Program-made: the position numbers and the translations under genes
The notes under the pieces: generated by a model
What the model was told of the DNA's origin: nothing
The model's input: only the letters and a program-made list of their open reading frames with translations
Database searches by the model: none
DNA from: PoT sp049331405
Lineage (GTDB): Bacteria; Planctomycetota; Planctomycetia; Isosphaerales; Isosphaeraceae
NCBI RefSeq assembly: GCF_049331405.1
Contig: NZ_CP186274.1
Location: 8,370,001 to 8,434,000, forward strand
Direction of reading: 5' to 3'
DNA length: 64,000 nt
In this document: positions 27,029-35,847 of the stretch, piece after piece
Layout of the letters: each line of letters opens with the position of its first letter
How positions within the stretch are numbered: the stretch's first letter is position 1

Positions 27029-28304
27029 CAGTTTGCTTGTCCGCCTGGAGGTTCGAACCCGATTCAGCGGGGGCGAGGAACGCCACGCTGGCGAAGCTCA
27101 CGCAGCAGGTGCGTTCGTCGTCGAGGGCCTGATCATATCGGAGGAGTCGGCCGGACGCGGGTCCCATGGCATGGAGCATGGTGTAAGTCGCGGCGAGACC
27201 GCAGACTCTCAGCCGGTTGTTGATCCGGGCGGCCGTCCCGAACCAGCCGGAAGGGTCGCGAGCCGTGGCCCGATCCAGCATCGTCGCATCGAACTGGCGG
27301 ACTTCCTCGAGTTGATCCGGCCCGACCATGCCGATGTCGCCGAATTGGGACCCCACATGGCAGAGGTCGATTCCACCGATGTAGGCGACCTTCTTCTCAC
27401 AGGCGGACTCCGCCGCACGCAACGCGTCGACGAATCGCCGGACGTCGGGCGACTCGATCGGATCCTTCCTCGCTTCCATCAGGTCGTGGAACGAACCGAC
27501 GAGGATCGGGACGATTGAGAACTCGCGTAGGCCACTCAGGAGGTACTGGAGGAAGACCACCTGGAACTCGATCGAATGCTCGGTGCGATGACTCAACTCG
27601 TCATCGAGGAGTTCGCTGCCGGCGAGCGCCGCGAGTTGATCGACGTAGGAGCGCTCGGTGCGGACGAGGCCCAGCGGTGTTTCGAAGTCCTTGGTCGTCA
27701 GTGCGAAGCGGTTCCGGCAATATTGATGCGCCACGCCCAGGATCACGAAGACCTCGGCGTCGGAATGCTCGATGAGTTCCTTGTACGACCAGGTGTAGGT
27801 GGTCCCGCCCCGGAAGAAGTCGATGTGCGGGCTAAGGATCCCGCGAAGGCGGTTCGAGGCTAGCTTCGAACCGGAAATGGGCCACCCGGCGCCTTGGGTG
27901 TGGGAAAAGAACTGGCAGAGTTGTGACCGAAGCGCTCGCTCGGTCGAAGCATACGATCGACCCGCGAATGCGGCCGGCCTCACCCGTTCCCGTCGGTAGG
28001 TGTCCTGAAATTCCTCGAACGTCGGCCCATCCAGGACCATGACGCGGTCGAGGTGGAGCACGAAGAGTTCGAGTTCCGAGAGGGAGATCCACTCGCCCGA
28101 CTCGCGGAACAGCCGGGCCTGGATCTCGACAAGAGTCGTCCGGCCATCGAACTGGCTGACGACCCGCTGATAGCCCTCGATGGGTATCAGGATGGGTTGA
28201 GGGATAACTCTGTGCGGATCCTCGAGAGCCACGAACAGACGTCCGTCATGCTCGAACCGCTTCGCCGACAACGGGCGAAGCTTCGGCCGGTCGAGAGACG
28301 CCAT
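27018..28304 (-). CDS. MEMO1-family protein (AmmeMemoRadiSam protein B) with PqqD-like N-terminal domain
   Basis: 428 residues from the ATG at 28304; AAGGA lies seven bases upstream. The C-terminal part (about 140-428) is MEMO-like and keeps the three metal-site residues known from human MEMO1: His in SPHIDF, His in GVAHQ and Cys in DLCHVG. The first 95 residues (RPLSAKRF, DGRTTLVEIQARL, LDRVMVLDGPTF) resemble a PqqD-type peptide-binding winged helix. The radical SAM and AMMECR1 partners usual for this system are absent from the window. Function is unknown. Confidence 0.82.
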   Translation of the reverse strand: MASLDRPKLRPLSAKRFEHDGRLFVALEDPHRVIPQPILIPIEGYQRVVSQFDGRTTLVEIQARLFRESGEWISLSELELFVLHLDRVMVLDGPTFEEFQDTYRRERVRPAAFAGRSYASTERALRSQLCQFFSHTQGAGWPISGSKLASNRLRGILSPHIDFFRGGTTYTWSYKELIEHSDAEVFVILGVAHQYCRNRFALTTKDFETPLGLVRTERSYVDQLAALAGSELLDDELSHRTEHSIEFQVVFLQYLLSGLREFSIVPILVGSFHDLMEARKDPIESPDVRRFVDALRAAESACEKKVAYIGGIDLCHVGSQFGDIGMVGPDQLEEVRQFDATMLDRATARDPSGWFGTAARINNRLRVCGLAATYTMLHAMGPASGRLLRYDQALDDERTCCVSFASVAFLAPAESGSNLQADKQTDVG

Positions 28305-28410
28305 GACGCGTTCCTTGACGCCAACGATCGAAGCCAAGATCGTCCACACTCACCCCACGTCGGTGTAGATGAGCGTTGATAAGATATTGTCGATCACGAG
28401 CGTCGGGGCG

Positions 28411-28500
28411 TCAAGCCGAGCGACGAGTCCCGCGCGGGGGCATCCCAATTAAGGGGAGCGGCCAGGCGGGCGGGGCGATCTCGCGGATGGTCGGTTGCAT
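28411..28500 (-). CDS. possible 29-residue peptide gene upstream of the MEMO gene
   Basis: ATG at 28500 with AGGAGA eight to nine bases upstream, a spacing as good as that of any gene here. The product is MQPTIREIAPPAWPLPLIGM plus nine residues ending RRSA: acidic/basic start and proline-rich core. It lies about 100 bases before the MEMO-family gene on the same strand. It may be a substrate or leader peptide, or a chance frame; there is no homology evidence. Confidence 0.35.
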   Translation of the reverse strand: MQPTIREIAPPAWPLPLIGMPPRGTRRSA

Positions 28501-28983
28501 AACTAGGTTCTCCTGAGTTGGCTGAGGAAACCCGTGCAGACCTCGTGACGCAGAAGGGCGAATACATGGGACAGAGGTTTGCAATCCTCGTTCCAATTCG
28601 TTCGCTTCCGCATGGATTCCGAGGGCTCCGGGGCATCCCGGCCCCATCGAACTCTTTGAAGGCTTACACGTTCTAGCTAAGGAGGCCGGGGGATTCGTCC
28701 GCGTGGGAAAAGTTTACGGCCTCTCTCGATTCGCGTCCTACGTCTTTAAGTGGGGCCGATCCCTTGTAGATTCTGCCCACTTTGTTGGCGTTCCTTGCAC
28801 GGATTATCAGATTCCAACCAGACACCGGACACGCCAGGACCCTTCGCAGTTCGAGGCCGAGCACTGCTATGGTAGCGGTTGGGGAAAATTGTTAGGTTGC
28901 TCGCGCGCCCTGGGGAGACCTCTGACGAAGGATTCGTGGACGCGCAGTCCCCCTGCGTGAAGCCAGTGCGAGGAGATTGAGCC
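28501..28983. other. intergenic region between divergent MEMO locus and LolA-like gene
   Basis: About 480 bases with no supported gene, less GC-rich than flanking genes. It should contain the divergent promoters, but I could not assign specific boxes. Confidence 0.4.
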
Positions 28984-29880
28984 ATGCGAAGGAACGTTTG
29001 GATCCGCCACCCGATGTCGATCATGGCGGTTTTGACTTTGGCGACGATGGTCCAGGCCCAGGAGTCCAAGCCCGAAGCGAAGACTCCGGCGGCCCCGGCA
29101 GCCCCTGCTCCGATCGACCCGCAAGGTAAGAGGATGGAGCAGTTGCTCAATAGCTGGGCCCAGCAGAGCACCCGGCTGAAGACCCTGGACGTCCGGATCA
29201 AGGAAACCGTCAAGATGTCGGAGGCCTGGGGTGGCGAGGAACGGTACGAAGGCCGTGCCCTCTTCAAGGCTCCGAACCTGGCATGGATCAACTTCGAGCA
29301 GGTCCCGACGGACGAGAAGCAAGGCAAGAAGCCGATCCCCCACGAGCGGATCATTTGCACGGGTAAAGAAGTCTGGCATTACCTCTGCAAGACCCAGCAG
29401 ATCCACATTTATCCGCTGGCCAAGCAGCAGCGGGATCGGGCCCTCCAGGAAGGCCCCCTGCCCTTCCTCTTCAACTTCCGCGCGGAGGAGGCCAAGGTCC
29501 GCTACCGAATGGCCCTGCTCAACGAGGACAAGGACTCCTACATCATCTCCGTCTTCCCGAACGAGGACATCGACAAGGAGAGCTTCAGCAAGGCCTTCAT
29601 CCGCCTCGACCGTAAGTACCTCCTGCCGACCCAGGTCGTCCTCTATCCGGCCGACGAGAAGTCGGGCCTCAAGAGCTTCGTCCTGACCGACATCAAGCCG
29701 AACAACAAGGTCATGGACGACAACTTCCGCGGCGAGAAGCTCGGCAAACCCTGGACGATTCACATCAACGACGAGAACTCGAACCCCGTCCCCGGGAACG
29801 GGCCGCAGAACTCCCGACGCAGCCCGCAACAGCGCCAGCCGGTCGTGGGCAAGGGCGCTTCGCCCGCCCGGACTCGCTGA
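28984..29880 (+). CDS. secreted planctomycete protein with LolA-like features
   Basis: 298 residues. Signal peptide ending near TMVQAQES, an Ala/Pro-rich linker, then a beta-rich domain (about 45-240) with phrases such as LFKAPNLAWINFEQ, GKEVWHYLCKTQQIHIYPL and LLPTQVVLYP, which match the layout of LolA-like planctomycete-specific domains. The C-terminal 40 residues are polar and low in complexity. GAGGAG stands eight bases before the ATG. Probably periplasmic or surface-associated; function unknown. Confidence 0.75.
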   Translation: MRRNVWIRHPMSIMAVLTLATMVQAQESKPEAKTPAAPAAPAPIDPQGKRMEQLLNSWAQQSTRLKTLDVRIKETVKMSEAWGGEERYEGRALFKAPNLAWINFEQVPTDEKQGKKPIPHERIICTGKEVWHYLCKTQQIHIYPLAKQQRDRALQEGPLPFLFNFRAEEAKVRYRMALLNEDKDSYIISVFPNEDIDKESFSKAFIRLDRKYLLPTQVVLYPADEKSGLKSFVLTDIKPNNKVMDDNFRGEKLGKPWTIHINDENSNPVPGNGPQNSRRSPQQRQPVVGKGASPARTR

Positions 29881-29914
29881 GTTTCCGCACTGTCGGTTAC
29901 ACGTTTGATCGTTG

Positions 29915-29950
29915 CGCCCAGGTTGTGCTCAACCTGGGCGTTTCATTTTT
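29915..29950 (+). terminator. intrinsic terminator
   Basis: Perfect 11-bp stem (29915-29925 with 29930-29940), TGCT loop, then TTTCATTTTT. It lies 35 bases after the stop of the secreted-protein gene. Confidence 0.9.
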
Positions 29951-30378
29951 CCTGGCGGCGATTTTCGATTCCGCGACGACTTTCGGGAATCACCACGCGG
30001 CGAGCGGCCCGATTCCGTACGTTAGGATGAACCTCGACCGTCCCCGTCGGATCGTCGAGGGTGGTCGACGACAAACGCGATCGAACTTGGCCCTGGCCTC
30101 GAAGGTCTTGAGGCGACGAACGCTCGGGACGGAGTGTGGTCCCCCGGCCTCTCGGCGTGGGGGGATGTTTGACGGGTATTTTCTCCACCTTTATAATCGG
30201 CTGTAAGGACGGGTGATCCCTAACAAGGGTCGTCTTCCTGTTGCCCTCTGCACCGCGATCGCGGGGTGGCGCTTCAAGGCGGTTCGCCCCCGTGCTTGCA
30301 TCCCCCTGCCGCGGGCCTCTGGCTCTCGTCGTGGGCGGACGAAGCTTCGGCTGGCTCATCGGAGGGAGTCTGACATCA
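29951..30378. other. intergenic region upstream of the NfeD/FloA cluster
   Basis: About 430 bases without a supported gene. It should carry the promoter of the NfeD cluster; no specific element was recognised. Confidence 0.4.
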
Positions 30379-32598
30379 ATGATCTGCCCGCGGTACTCTC
30401 GCGTCGCCACTCTCTCTCGCCTTCTCCTCGCGTTCGCGATGGCCACTCTGCTATTCCAAGGCCCGCCGATCGCTCGAGCCCAGGACCCGGCGAAAATAGC
30501 CGACTCCAATCCCGGACAGTTCTTTACGATTACCGAACCGATCACCGGTGAGACGCTTGAGCAAATCAAGGCATCTACCCGGCATCTGCTCAATCAGAAT
30601 TCGGGGGCCGCGCCCGGCAAGAGCCCGATCCTGGTCTTCGAGTTCCGGGCCGGGGACACGCAACCTGGCGCGAGCACGTTCGGAAACTCGTACGACCTCG
30701 CCTGGTTCATCATGAAGAGCCTGGGCGGCGCCAAATTGACGGTGGCCTACGTCCCCGAGCCGATTTCCGGATACGCGACCCTGGCGGCCCTCGCCTGCGA
30801 CGAGATCGTGATGGGCCCCAAGGGATCGCTCGGCCCGATCTCTCCCGAGAACGAGAACAGGGCCCGCGACATCCGCGAGAACATCCGCAATCTCGCCATC
30901 AGCAAGCAACGCGAGCCCGACCTCCTGCTCGGCATGCTCGACCGAGAGGCAGATCTACGCAAGGTCACCACCGACGACAAGCAGGTCCATTATCTGCTCG
31001 CCGAGAGCCTGCCCGAGTTCCAGAAGTCGCACAGCATCATCCAGGACCAGCCCGCCTGGGAGGGGGGGCAGCGTGGCGTGATGACGGCCGACCGTGCTCG
31101 TGAGGAAGGTTTCTCCAAGCTCACGGCCGACAGCAGAGCCGAGATCGCCAGCACCTACAAACTCGCCGGCCGCTCGATGGCCGACAACCCAACGCTCGGC
31201 CAGGAGCTTCGGCCGGTCTGGGTCCAGATCAAGGGGCCCTTGGACACGGTCAAGCGTTCTTACCTCACGCGCAGGATCGAACAGGCCCGGCAGGAGAAGG
31301 TCAACCTGATCTTCTTCCAGATCGACAGCCAGGGGGGTGACATCGCCGCCGACGCGATCGCCGAGACGATCGCCAATATCAAAGACATGAAGACGGTTGC
31401 ATTCATCGACGACAGGGCGATCGGCATGGCGTCGCTCGTCGCGCTCGCCTGCAACGACATCGTCTTCCGCAAAGGGGGCGAGTGTGGCGACCTGCGTCAA
31501 TTCGTCACCGGGCGCAACGGCCAGGTTGTGGATCTCGGCGAGGCGAGGTCCAAGGCCCTGGTGGAACGGGCCGAGAATATTGCCGAACGCAAAGGGCACT
31601 CGATCGCCGTCGCCAGAGCCATGGTCGACCCCGAGGCGGTCGTCTTCCAGGCTACGGACAGCAAGACCGGAAACGTCGCATTCGTCCTCAAGACCCAACT
31701 CGAGGCCGAGCCCGGCCGTTACGTCAACCCCGTGCAGAAGAAGAGCCCGGGGGAGGTACTGACCCTCAAGGCCGACAACGATGAAGGCGTCTACGGCCTC
31801 GGCCAGATCGTCAATGACACCGAGGAATTCAAGGGGCTCTACGGACTCCGAGGCAAGGCCGTCCGGATCGACGGGCCCACGTGGGTCGACGCGCTGGTCA
31901 CGATCCTGACCGACCCCTTCGTGAGCTGGATCCTGCTATTCGTCGGCCTCTTCATGCTCGTCGTCGAGTTGAAACTGCCGGGGATCGGGCTGCCGGGGAT
32001 CACCTCGGCCCTCGCATTCCTGCTGTTCTTCTGGAGTCACTACCTCAGCGGCACGGCGGATCAGCTCGAGATTATCCTCTTCCTCGTCGGGATGATCTGC
32101 ATGGCCCTAGAGTTGTTCGTCTTCCCGGGCTTCGGCGTCTTCGGGATGAGCGGGATCCTCCTGATCCTGACCAGCATCGTCATGGCGAGCCACACGTTTG
32201 TCTGGCCGACGCAGGAGTACGAGTATCGCGAGTTGGGATACACCCTCCTCCAGCTCACATTCGCCATGGTCGCCGTGAGCGCCGGAGCAGTCGTCCTCGC
32301 GCGTTACTTCCCCTCGATGCCCCTCTTCAACCGGCTCGTCCTCAAGCCCGAGCCCTGGACGGGCGCGGGGGAGGACGACCCCACGGTCAAGTCGTCGCTC
32401 GAAGGATATGACACCTTCGCCTACCTGATCGGCGAGACCGGCCGAACTACGAGCGTACTCCGCCCCTCAGGCAAGGCGCGTTTCGGCGACGCCCTCATCG
32501 ACGTCACGGCCGACGGCTTCTTCATCGAGCCGGACAGCCTGGTCGAAGTCGTCGACGTCCAGGGTTCGCGCGTGATCGTCAAGCGCCTCGGCGCATGA
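30379..32598 (+). CDS. long NfeD-family protein with two ClpP-like domains
   Basis: 739 residues from the ATG at 30379 (GGAGGGAG upstream). Signal peptide to about 34, then two successive ClpP/crotonase-like domains (about 80-250 and 280-450), several membrane helices (about 515-600 and 635-655) and a C-terminal OB-fold NfeD domain (about 675-739). NfeD1b proteases cleave the stomatin C-terminus. In both domains the residue I align with the nucleophile is Gly (around SGYATLAAL and GMASLVAL), so proteolysis is doubtful. First gene of an NfeD-NfeD-flotillin cluster. Confidence 0.83.
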   Translation: MICPRYSRVATLSRLLLAFAMATLLFQGPPIARAQDPAKIADSNPGQFFTITEPITGETLEQIKASTRHLLNQNSGAAPGKSPILVFEFRAGDTQPGASTFGNSYDLAWFIMKSLGGAKLTVAYVPEPISGYATLAALACDEIVMGPKGSLGPISPENENRARDIRENIRNLAISKQREPDLLLGMLDREADLRKVTTDDKQVHYLLAESLPEFQKSHSIIQDQPAWEGGQRGVMTADRAREEGFSKLTADSRAEIASTYKLAGRSMADNPTLGQELRPVWVQIKGPLDTVKRSYLTRRIEQARQEKVNLIFFQIDSQGGDIAADAIAETIANIKDMKTVAFIDDRAIGMASLVALACNDIVFRKGGECGDLRQFVTGRNGQVVDLGEARSKALVERAENIAERKGHSIAVARAMVDPEAVVFQATDSKTGNVAFVLKTQLEAEPGRYVNPVQKKSPGEVLTLKADNDEGVYGLGQIVNDTEEFKGLYGLRGKAVRIDGPTWVDALVTILTDPFVSWILLFVGLFMLVVELKLPGIGLPGITSALAFLLFFWSHYLSGTADQLEIILFLVGMICMALELFVFPGFGVFGMSGILLILTSIVMASHTFVWPTQEYEYRELGYTLLQLTFAMVAVSAGAVVLARYFPSMPLFNRLVLKPEPWTGAGEDDPTVKSSLEGYDTFAYLIGETGRTTSVLRPSGKARFGDALIDVTADGFFIEPDSLVEVVDVQGSRVIVKRLGA

Positions 32599-32810
32599 AA
32601 GCGACTTCAGTCGGACTCCATCGAAGGTAACCGACTCCCTCGAGACTCCTGGAGTGAGGGCCGACTCGGCCCGTCGCCCTCTAGATGATTGCCTAGGGGA
32701 GCCGGTCTGCCTTAGACTGAATATCAGTGAGCAACGAGGCGTCGCGGGGGGACGTCGAGCAAACGCTTGGTTTCAGCCTTTATGCCTGCGCCGGCGAAAG
32801 TTAGGGAGCC

Positions 32811-33329
32811 ATGAGCACGTTGGCCTGGCCGCTCCTGTTGTTGGCGTTCGGCTACCTCCTGCTCATCGCCGAGGTCTTCATCCCCTCCGGCGGGACGATC
32901 GGGGTGCTCGCCGTCTGCTGCCTGGGGCTCAGCCTCTGGCAAGCGTTCCAGCAGTCGACCAGCCTGGGGATCAAGTTCCTGCTGGCCGACTGCGTGCTCA
33001 TGCCCGTGGCGCTCGGCGCGGCGATCTACTTCTGGCCACGCACCCCATTCGCGAAGCTCGTCACGCTCCGCCCCCCCTCGCCGGACGAGATCGAGCACTC
33101 GCATTCGCCCCAGCGGATCGACCACCTCGTGGGTCAGAGCGGCCGGTCGTTGACCCCGCTGCGGCCTTCGGGGCTCGTCAACTTCGACGGTCGCCGCCTC
33201 GACGGACTCGCGGAGGAGGGGCTGATCCCCGCCGGGGCACTGATCAAGGCGGTGAGAGTCCGCGGCGGGCAACTCGTCGTGCGGTTGCAGCCGGATTCGA
33301 CTTTAGATGAACTCGTGAACGATTCTTAA
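32811..33329 (+). CDS. short NfeD-family membrane protein
   Basis: 172 residues. Two to three N-terminal membrane helices (WPLLLLAFGYLLLIAEVFIP; GVLAVCCLGLSL; GAAIYFW) are followed by an OB-fold-like domain (about 100-165: VGQSGRSLTPLRPSGLVNFDGRRLDGLAEEG). The SLTPLRPSG phrase is the NfeD hallmark and parallels SVLRPSG in the preceding protein. AGGGAG precedes the ATG. Short NfeD proteins partner flotillins, whose gene is next. Confidence 0.85.
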   Translation: MSTLAWPLLLLAFGYLLLIAEVFIPSGGTIGVLAVCCLGLSLWQAFQQSTSLGIKFLLADCVLMPVALGAAIYFWPRTPFAKLVTLRPPSPDEIEHSHSPQRIDHLVGQSGRSLTPLRPSGLVNFDGRRLDGLAEEGLIPAGALIKAVRVRGGQLVVRLQPDSTLDELVNDS

Positions 33330-33485
33330 ACACTGATTGAATATCGTTAAGACGCCGAGCGACGGCGAGTGCCTACCAACCGACCCGCGTCGATCGAAGA
33401 CGAGCCGGCTCGTAACGCATCTCGGCCCAGGCAAGACGCGTCGCCCCTTGACGGCCCACGGCCGACCATCCCGAGAGGACGCTGC

Positions 33486-34553
33486 ATGTTTGGCTACTTG
33501 TTTGCGCAAGGGAATCCGCCGACGACCCCCTGGTCGACCTACGTGGTTCTCGGGATCATCGCCATCGCCATGTTCGCGCTGGTGGCGTGCATCTTCTTCG
33601 CCAAGTATTTCAACCTCTGGATCCAGGCGAAGATGACCGGCGCGAATGTCGGCATCTTCGAGCTCGTAGGTATGTCGTTCCGCAAGGTTAACCCCAACAT
33701 CATCGTCCGCTCGAAGATCATGGCCTACCAGGCGGGTCTTGCCGAGAAGGACGGTGTCACGACCCAGACGCTCGAGGCCCACTACCTCGCCGGAGGGAAC
33801 GTCCCGAACGTGGTCCGGGCCCTGATCGCAGCCAACCGCGCCGATATCCCGTTGTCCTACAAGCGGGCCGCAGCCATCGACCTGGCCGGTCGTAACGTGC
33901 TCGAGGCCGTTCAGACGAGCGTGAATCCGAAGGTCATCCCCTGCCCCGACCCCTCACAAGGACGGCAGACGATCGACGGCGTGGCCAAGAATGGGATTCA
34001 GCTCAAGGTCAAAGCCAAGGTCACCGTCCGGACCAACATCGACCGCCTCGTCGGTGGCGCCACGGACGAGACGATCATCGCCCGCGTCGGTGAGGGTATC
34101 GTCAACGCTATCGGCTCCGCCGATACGCATAATCAGGTGCTCGAAAAGCCCGACTCGATCTCCAAGCGCGTGCTCGAGAAAGGCCTGGACGCCGGGACGG
34201 CCTACGAAATCCTCTCGATCGACATCGCCGACATCGATGTGGGCGACAACATCGGCGCGAACCTCCAGGCCCTCCAGGCCGAGGCGGATACGCGAGTCGC
34301 CCGGGCCAAGGCCGAGGAGCGTCGCGCCTTCGCCGTGGCATCGGAGCAGGAAATGATCGCGGAAGTTCAATCCAACCGAGCCAAGGTCGTGCTGGCAGAG
34401 TCGGAAGTCCCCCTTGCCATTGCCGAGGCTTTCCGCAAGGGGAACCTAGGCGTGACCGATTACTATCAGCTCCGCAACATCCAGGCGGATACCGAAATGA
34501 GGTCGGCCATCAGTACCTCGGGCAACTCCAGACGAGAGAACGTCAACAGCTGA
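33486..34553 (+). CDS. floA: flotillin-like protein FloA
   Basis: 355 residues from the ATG at 33486 (GAGAGGA upstream). An N-terminal membrane segment (YVVLGIIAIAMFALVACIFF) anchors an SPFH domain, then an Ala/Glu-rich coiled coil (ADTRVARAKAEERRAFAVAS) and a C-terminal YYQLRNIQADTEMR end typical of FloA/YqfA. FloA scaffolds functional membrane microdomains. Gene order resembles Bacillus yqeZ-yqfA. The frame extends upstream to 33369, but that part lacks family resemblance. Confidence 0.92.
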   Translation: MFGYLFAQGNPPTTPWSTYVVLGIIAIAMFALVACIFFAKYFNLWIQAKMTGANVGIFELVGMSFRKVNPNIIVRSKIMAYQAGLAEKDGVTTQTLEAHYLAGGNVPNVVRALIAANRADIPLSYKRAAAIDLAGRNVLEAVQTSVNPKVIPCPDPSQGRQTIDGVAKNGIQLKVKAKVTVRTNIDRLVGGATDETIIARVGEGIVNAIGSADTHNQVLEKPDSISKRVLEKGLDAGTAYEILSIDIADIDVGDNIGANLQALQAEADTRVARAKAEERRAFAVASEQEMIAEVQSNRAKVVLAESEVPLAIAEAFRKGNLGVTDYYQLRNIQADTEMRSAISTSGNSRRENVNS

Positions 34554-34638
34554 GATCCTGGGTGCATTTGCCTCGGGCCCCTCGCATCTGTCACCGCGAG
34601 GGGCCGTTGGAGTCGCCGTCAACGGCGAGGAGGTCGGC

Positions 34639-35346
34639 ATGAGATTCGACAATATCCTGCAAATCATCGTGCCTCTCACATTCCTGGCAATCTGGGCACT
34701 CACGTCGCTCTTCAATCGCGATGCTCAGCCACTCCCGCCCCGGACAAACAACCGGAAGCCTCCCCTCGGTCCGCCAGGGATGAGGCCTCCCGCGAATCGG
34801 CCCCCGGAACGCCGCCCCGAGTTGTCCTCGCGCGAACCGGCCGCGCGCTGGCAACCGGCATCGACCCAGACCAGGCAGACGCCCAAGCGGCCTGGTAGCA
34901 GCTCCGACGCCGACATCGTGATCCTGGAGACCGACTCGCACCGACCCTTGTCATCCCCGCCCAGGCCGGGCCCGGGGATGATCCCGCGAAGGGGATCACG
35001 CTCGCGGAGCACCCCCACCGCGCCGACGCCTCCCAAATCCGAGCCGGCAACGCCCCGATCGCTCTCCGCTTCGATGTCGCATGAGTCCTCACCACTCGGC
35101 CTGACTGCCAGCGACATGCTGCCACTCGGGCGGATCAAGTCGACGCTCGGAGTTCCCGAGGAGCACGAGATCACCAAAGTCTCGAGGCCCTCATCGCAGC
35201 AATCCCCGCAGACGACATCGCTCGTCTTCACCATCGGTTCGGAGCCACTATCCCTCGCCAAGATCCGCGAAGCGATCGTCATCAACGAACTGCTCGCCCC
35301 GCCGGTTGCACTCCGGAGACGCGAGACGCGAACGCGGCAGTTTTGA
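34639..35346 (+). CDS. proline-rich single-helix membrane protein downstream of floA
   Basis: 235 residues. One N-terminal membrane helix (ILQIIVPLTFLAIWALTSLF), a long Pro/Arg/Ser-rich cytoplasmic linker (about 30-150), and a short ordered-looking C-terminal piece (SLVFTIGSEPLSLAKIREAIVINELL) ending in arginines. GAGGAGG lies five to six bases before the ATG, 85 bases after floA, so it probably belongs to the same transcript. No known family recognised. Confidence 0.7.
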   Translation: MRFDNILQIIVPLTFLAIWALTSLFNRDAQPLPPRTNNRKPPLGPPGMRPPANRPPERRPELSSREPAARWQPASTQTRQTPKRPGSSSDADIVILETDSHRPLSSPPRPGPGMIPRRGSRSRSTPTAPTPPKSEPATPRSLSASMSHESSPLGLTASDMLPLGRIKSTLGVPEEHEITKVSRPSSQQSPQTTSLVFTIGSEPLSLAKIREAIVINELLAPPVALRRRETRTRQF

Positions 35347-35847
35347 TGGCACTCGCGTGTCCTTGACCTACGACCGGGCGGCGCTTCTCTCGAAGTTACC
35401 CGCCCGGCCTCGCGCAAAGGTCGTTGAAGCGGTTTCGCAACATTTCATATCTTTTCAGTTCGACCAAACCTACCGATACAGCACTGGCAGTTGAGCCATC
35501 TCTACCCGAGAAGTCCTCCACGGGTCGAAGAAGCCCAAACCGATTCGCAAGCATCACCCTCGCAGTCCTCAATACCGGACCAATCGACGATGATGGCAGG
35601 ACCGGAAGTCGCCGCGCTCGACGTCGTTTGGAATCGGCTTTTTGGCTGGACGCTCCGAGGATCTCGGGTCGATGGAGACTGCGAGGCCTCGCCAGGTCTC
35701 GCACTCCCTCGCGAAAGAACATCCTGATTCTTTAACTTTGGCTTGCGATGGTTTCCTGTGGCATCTCCATGGATGGAGAGCGTCGCAGTCGCCGACGCCG
35801 CATGGCGACTCCTCCTCTCACTTCGACTCTGAATATGGAGAGCCTCG
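35347..35847. other. intergenic region
   Basis: About 500 bases without a supported gene. Small open frames on both strands lack ribosome binding sites and recognisable domains. Confidence 0.4.

Noticed and set aside
27050..27060. GGTTCGAACCC resembling a tRNA T-arm
   Set aside because: It lies within the end of the MEMO coding sequence and no acceptor, D or anticodon arms can be built around it.
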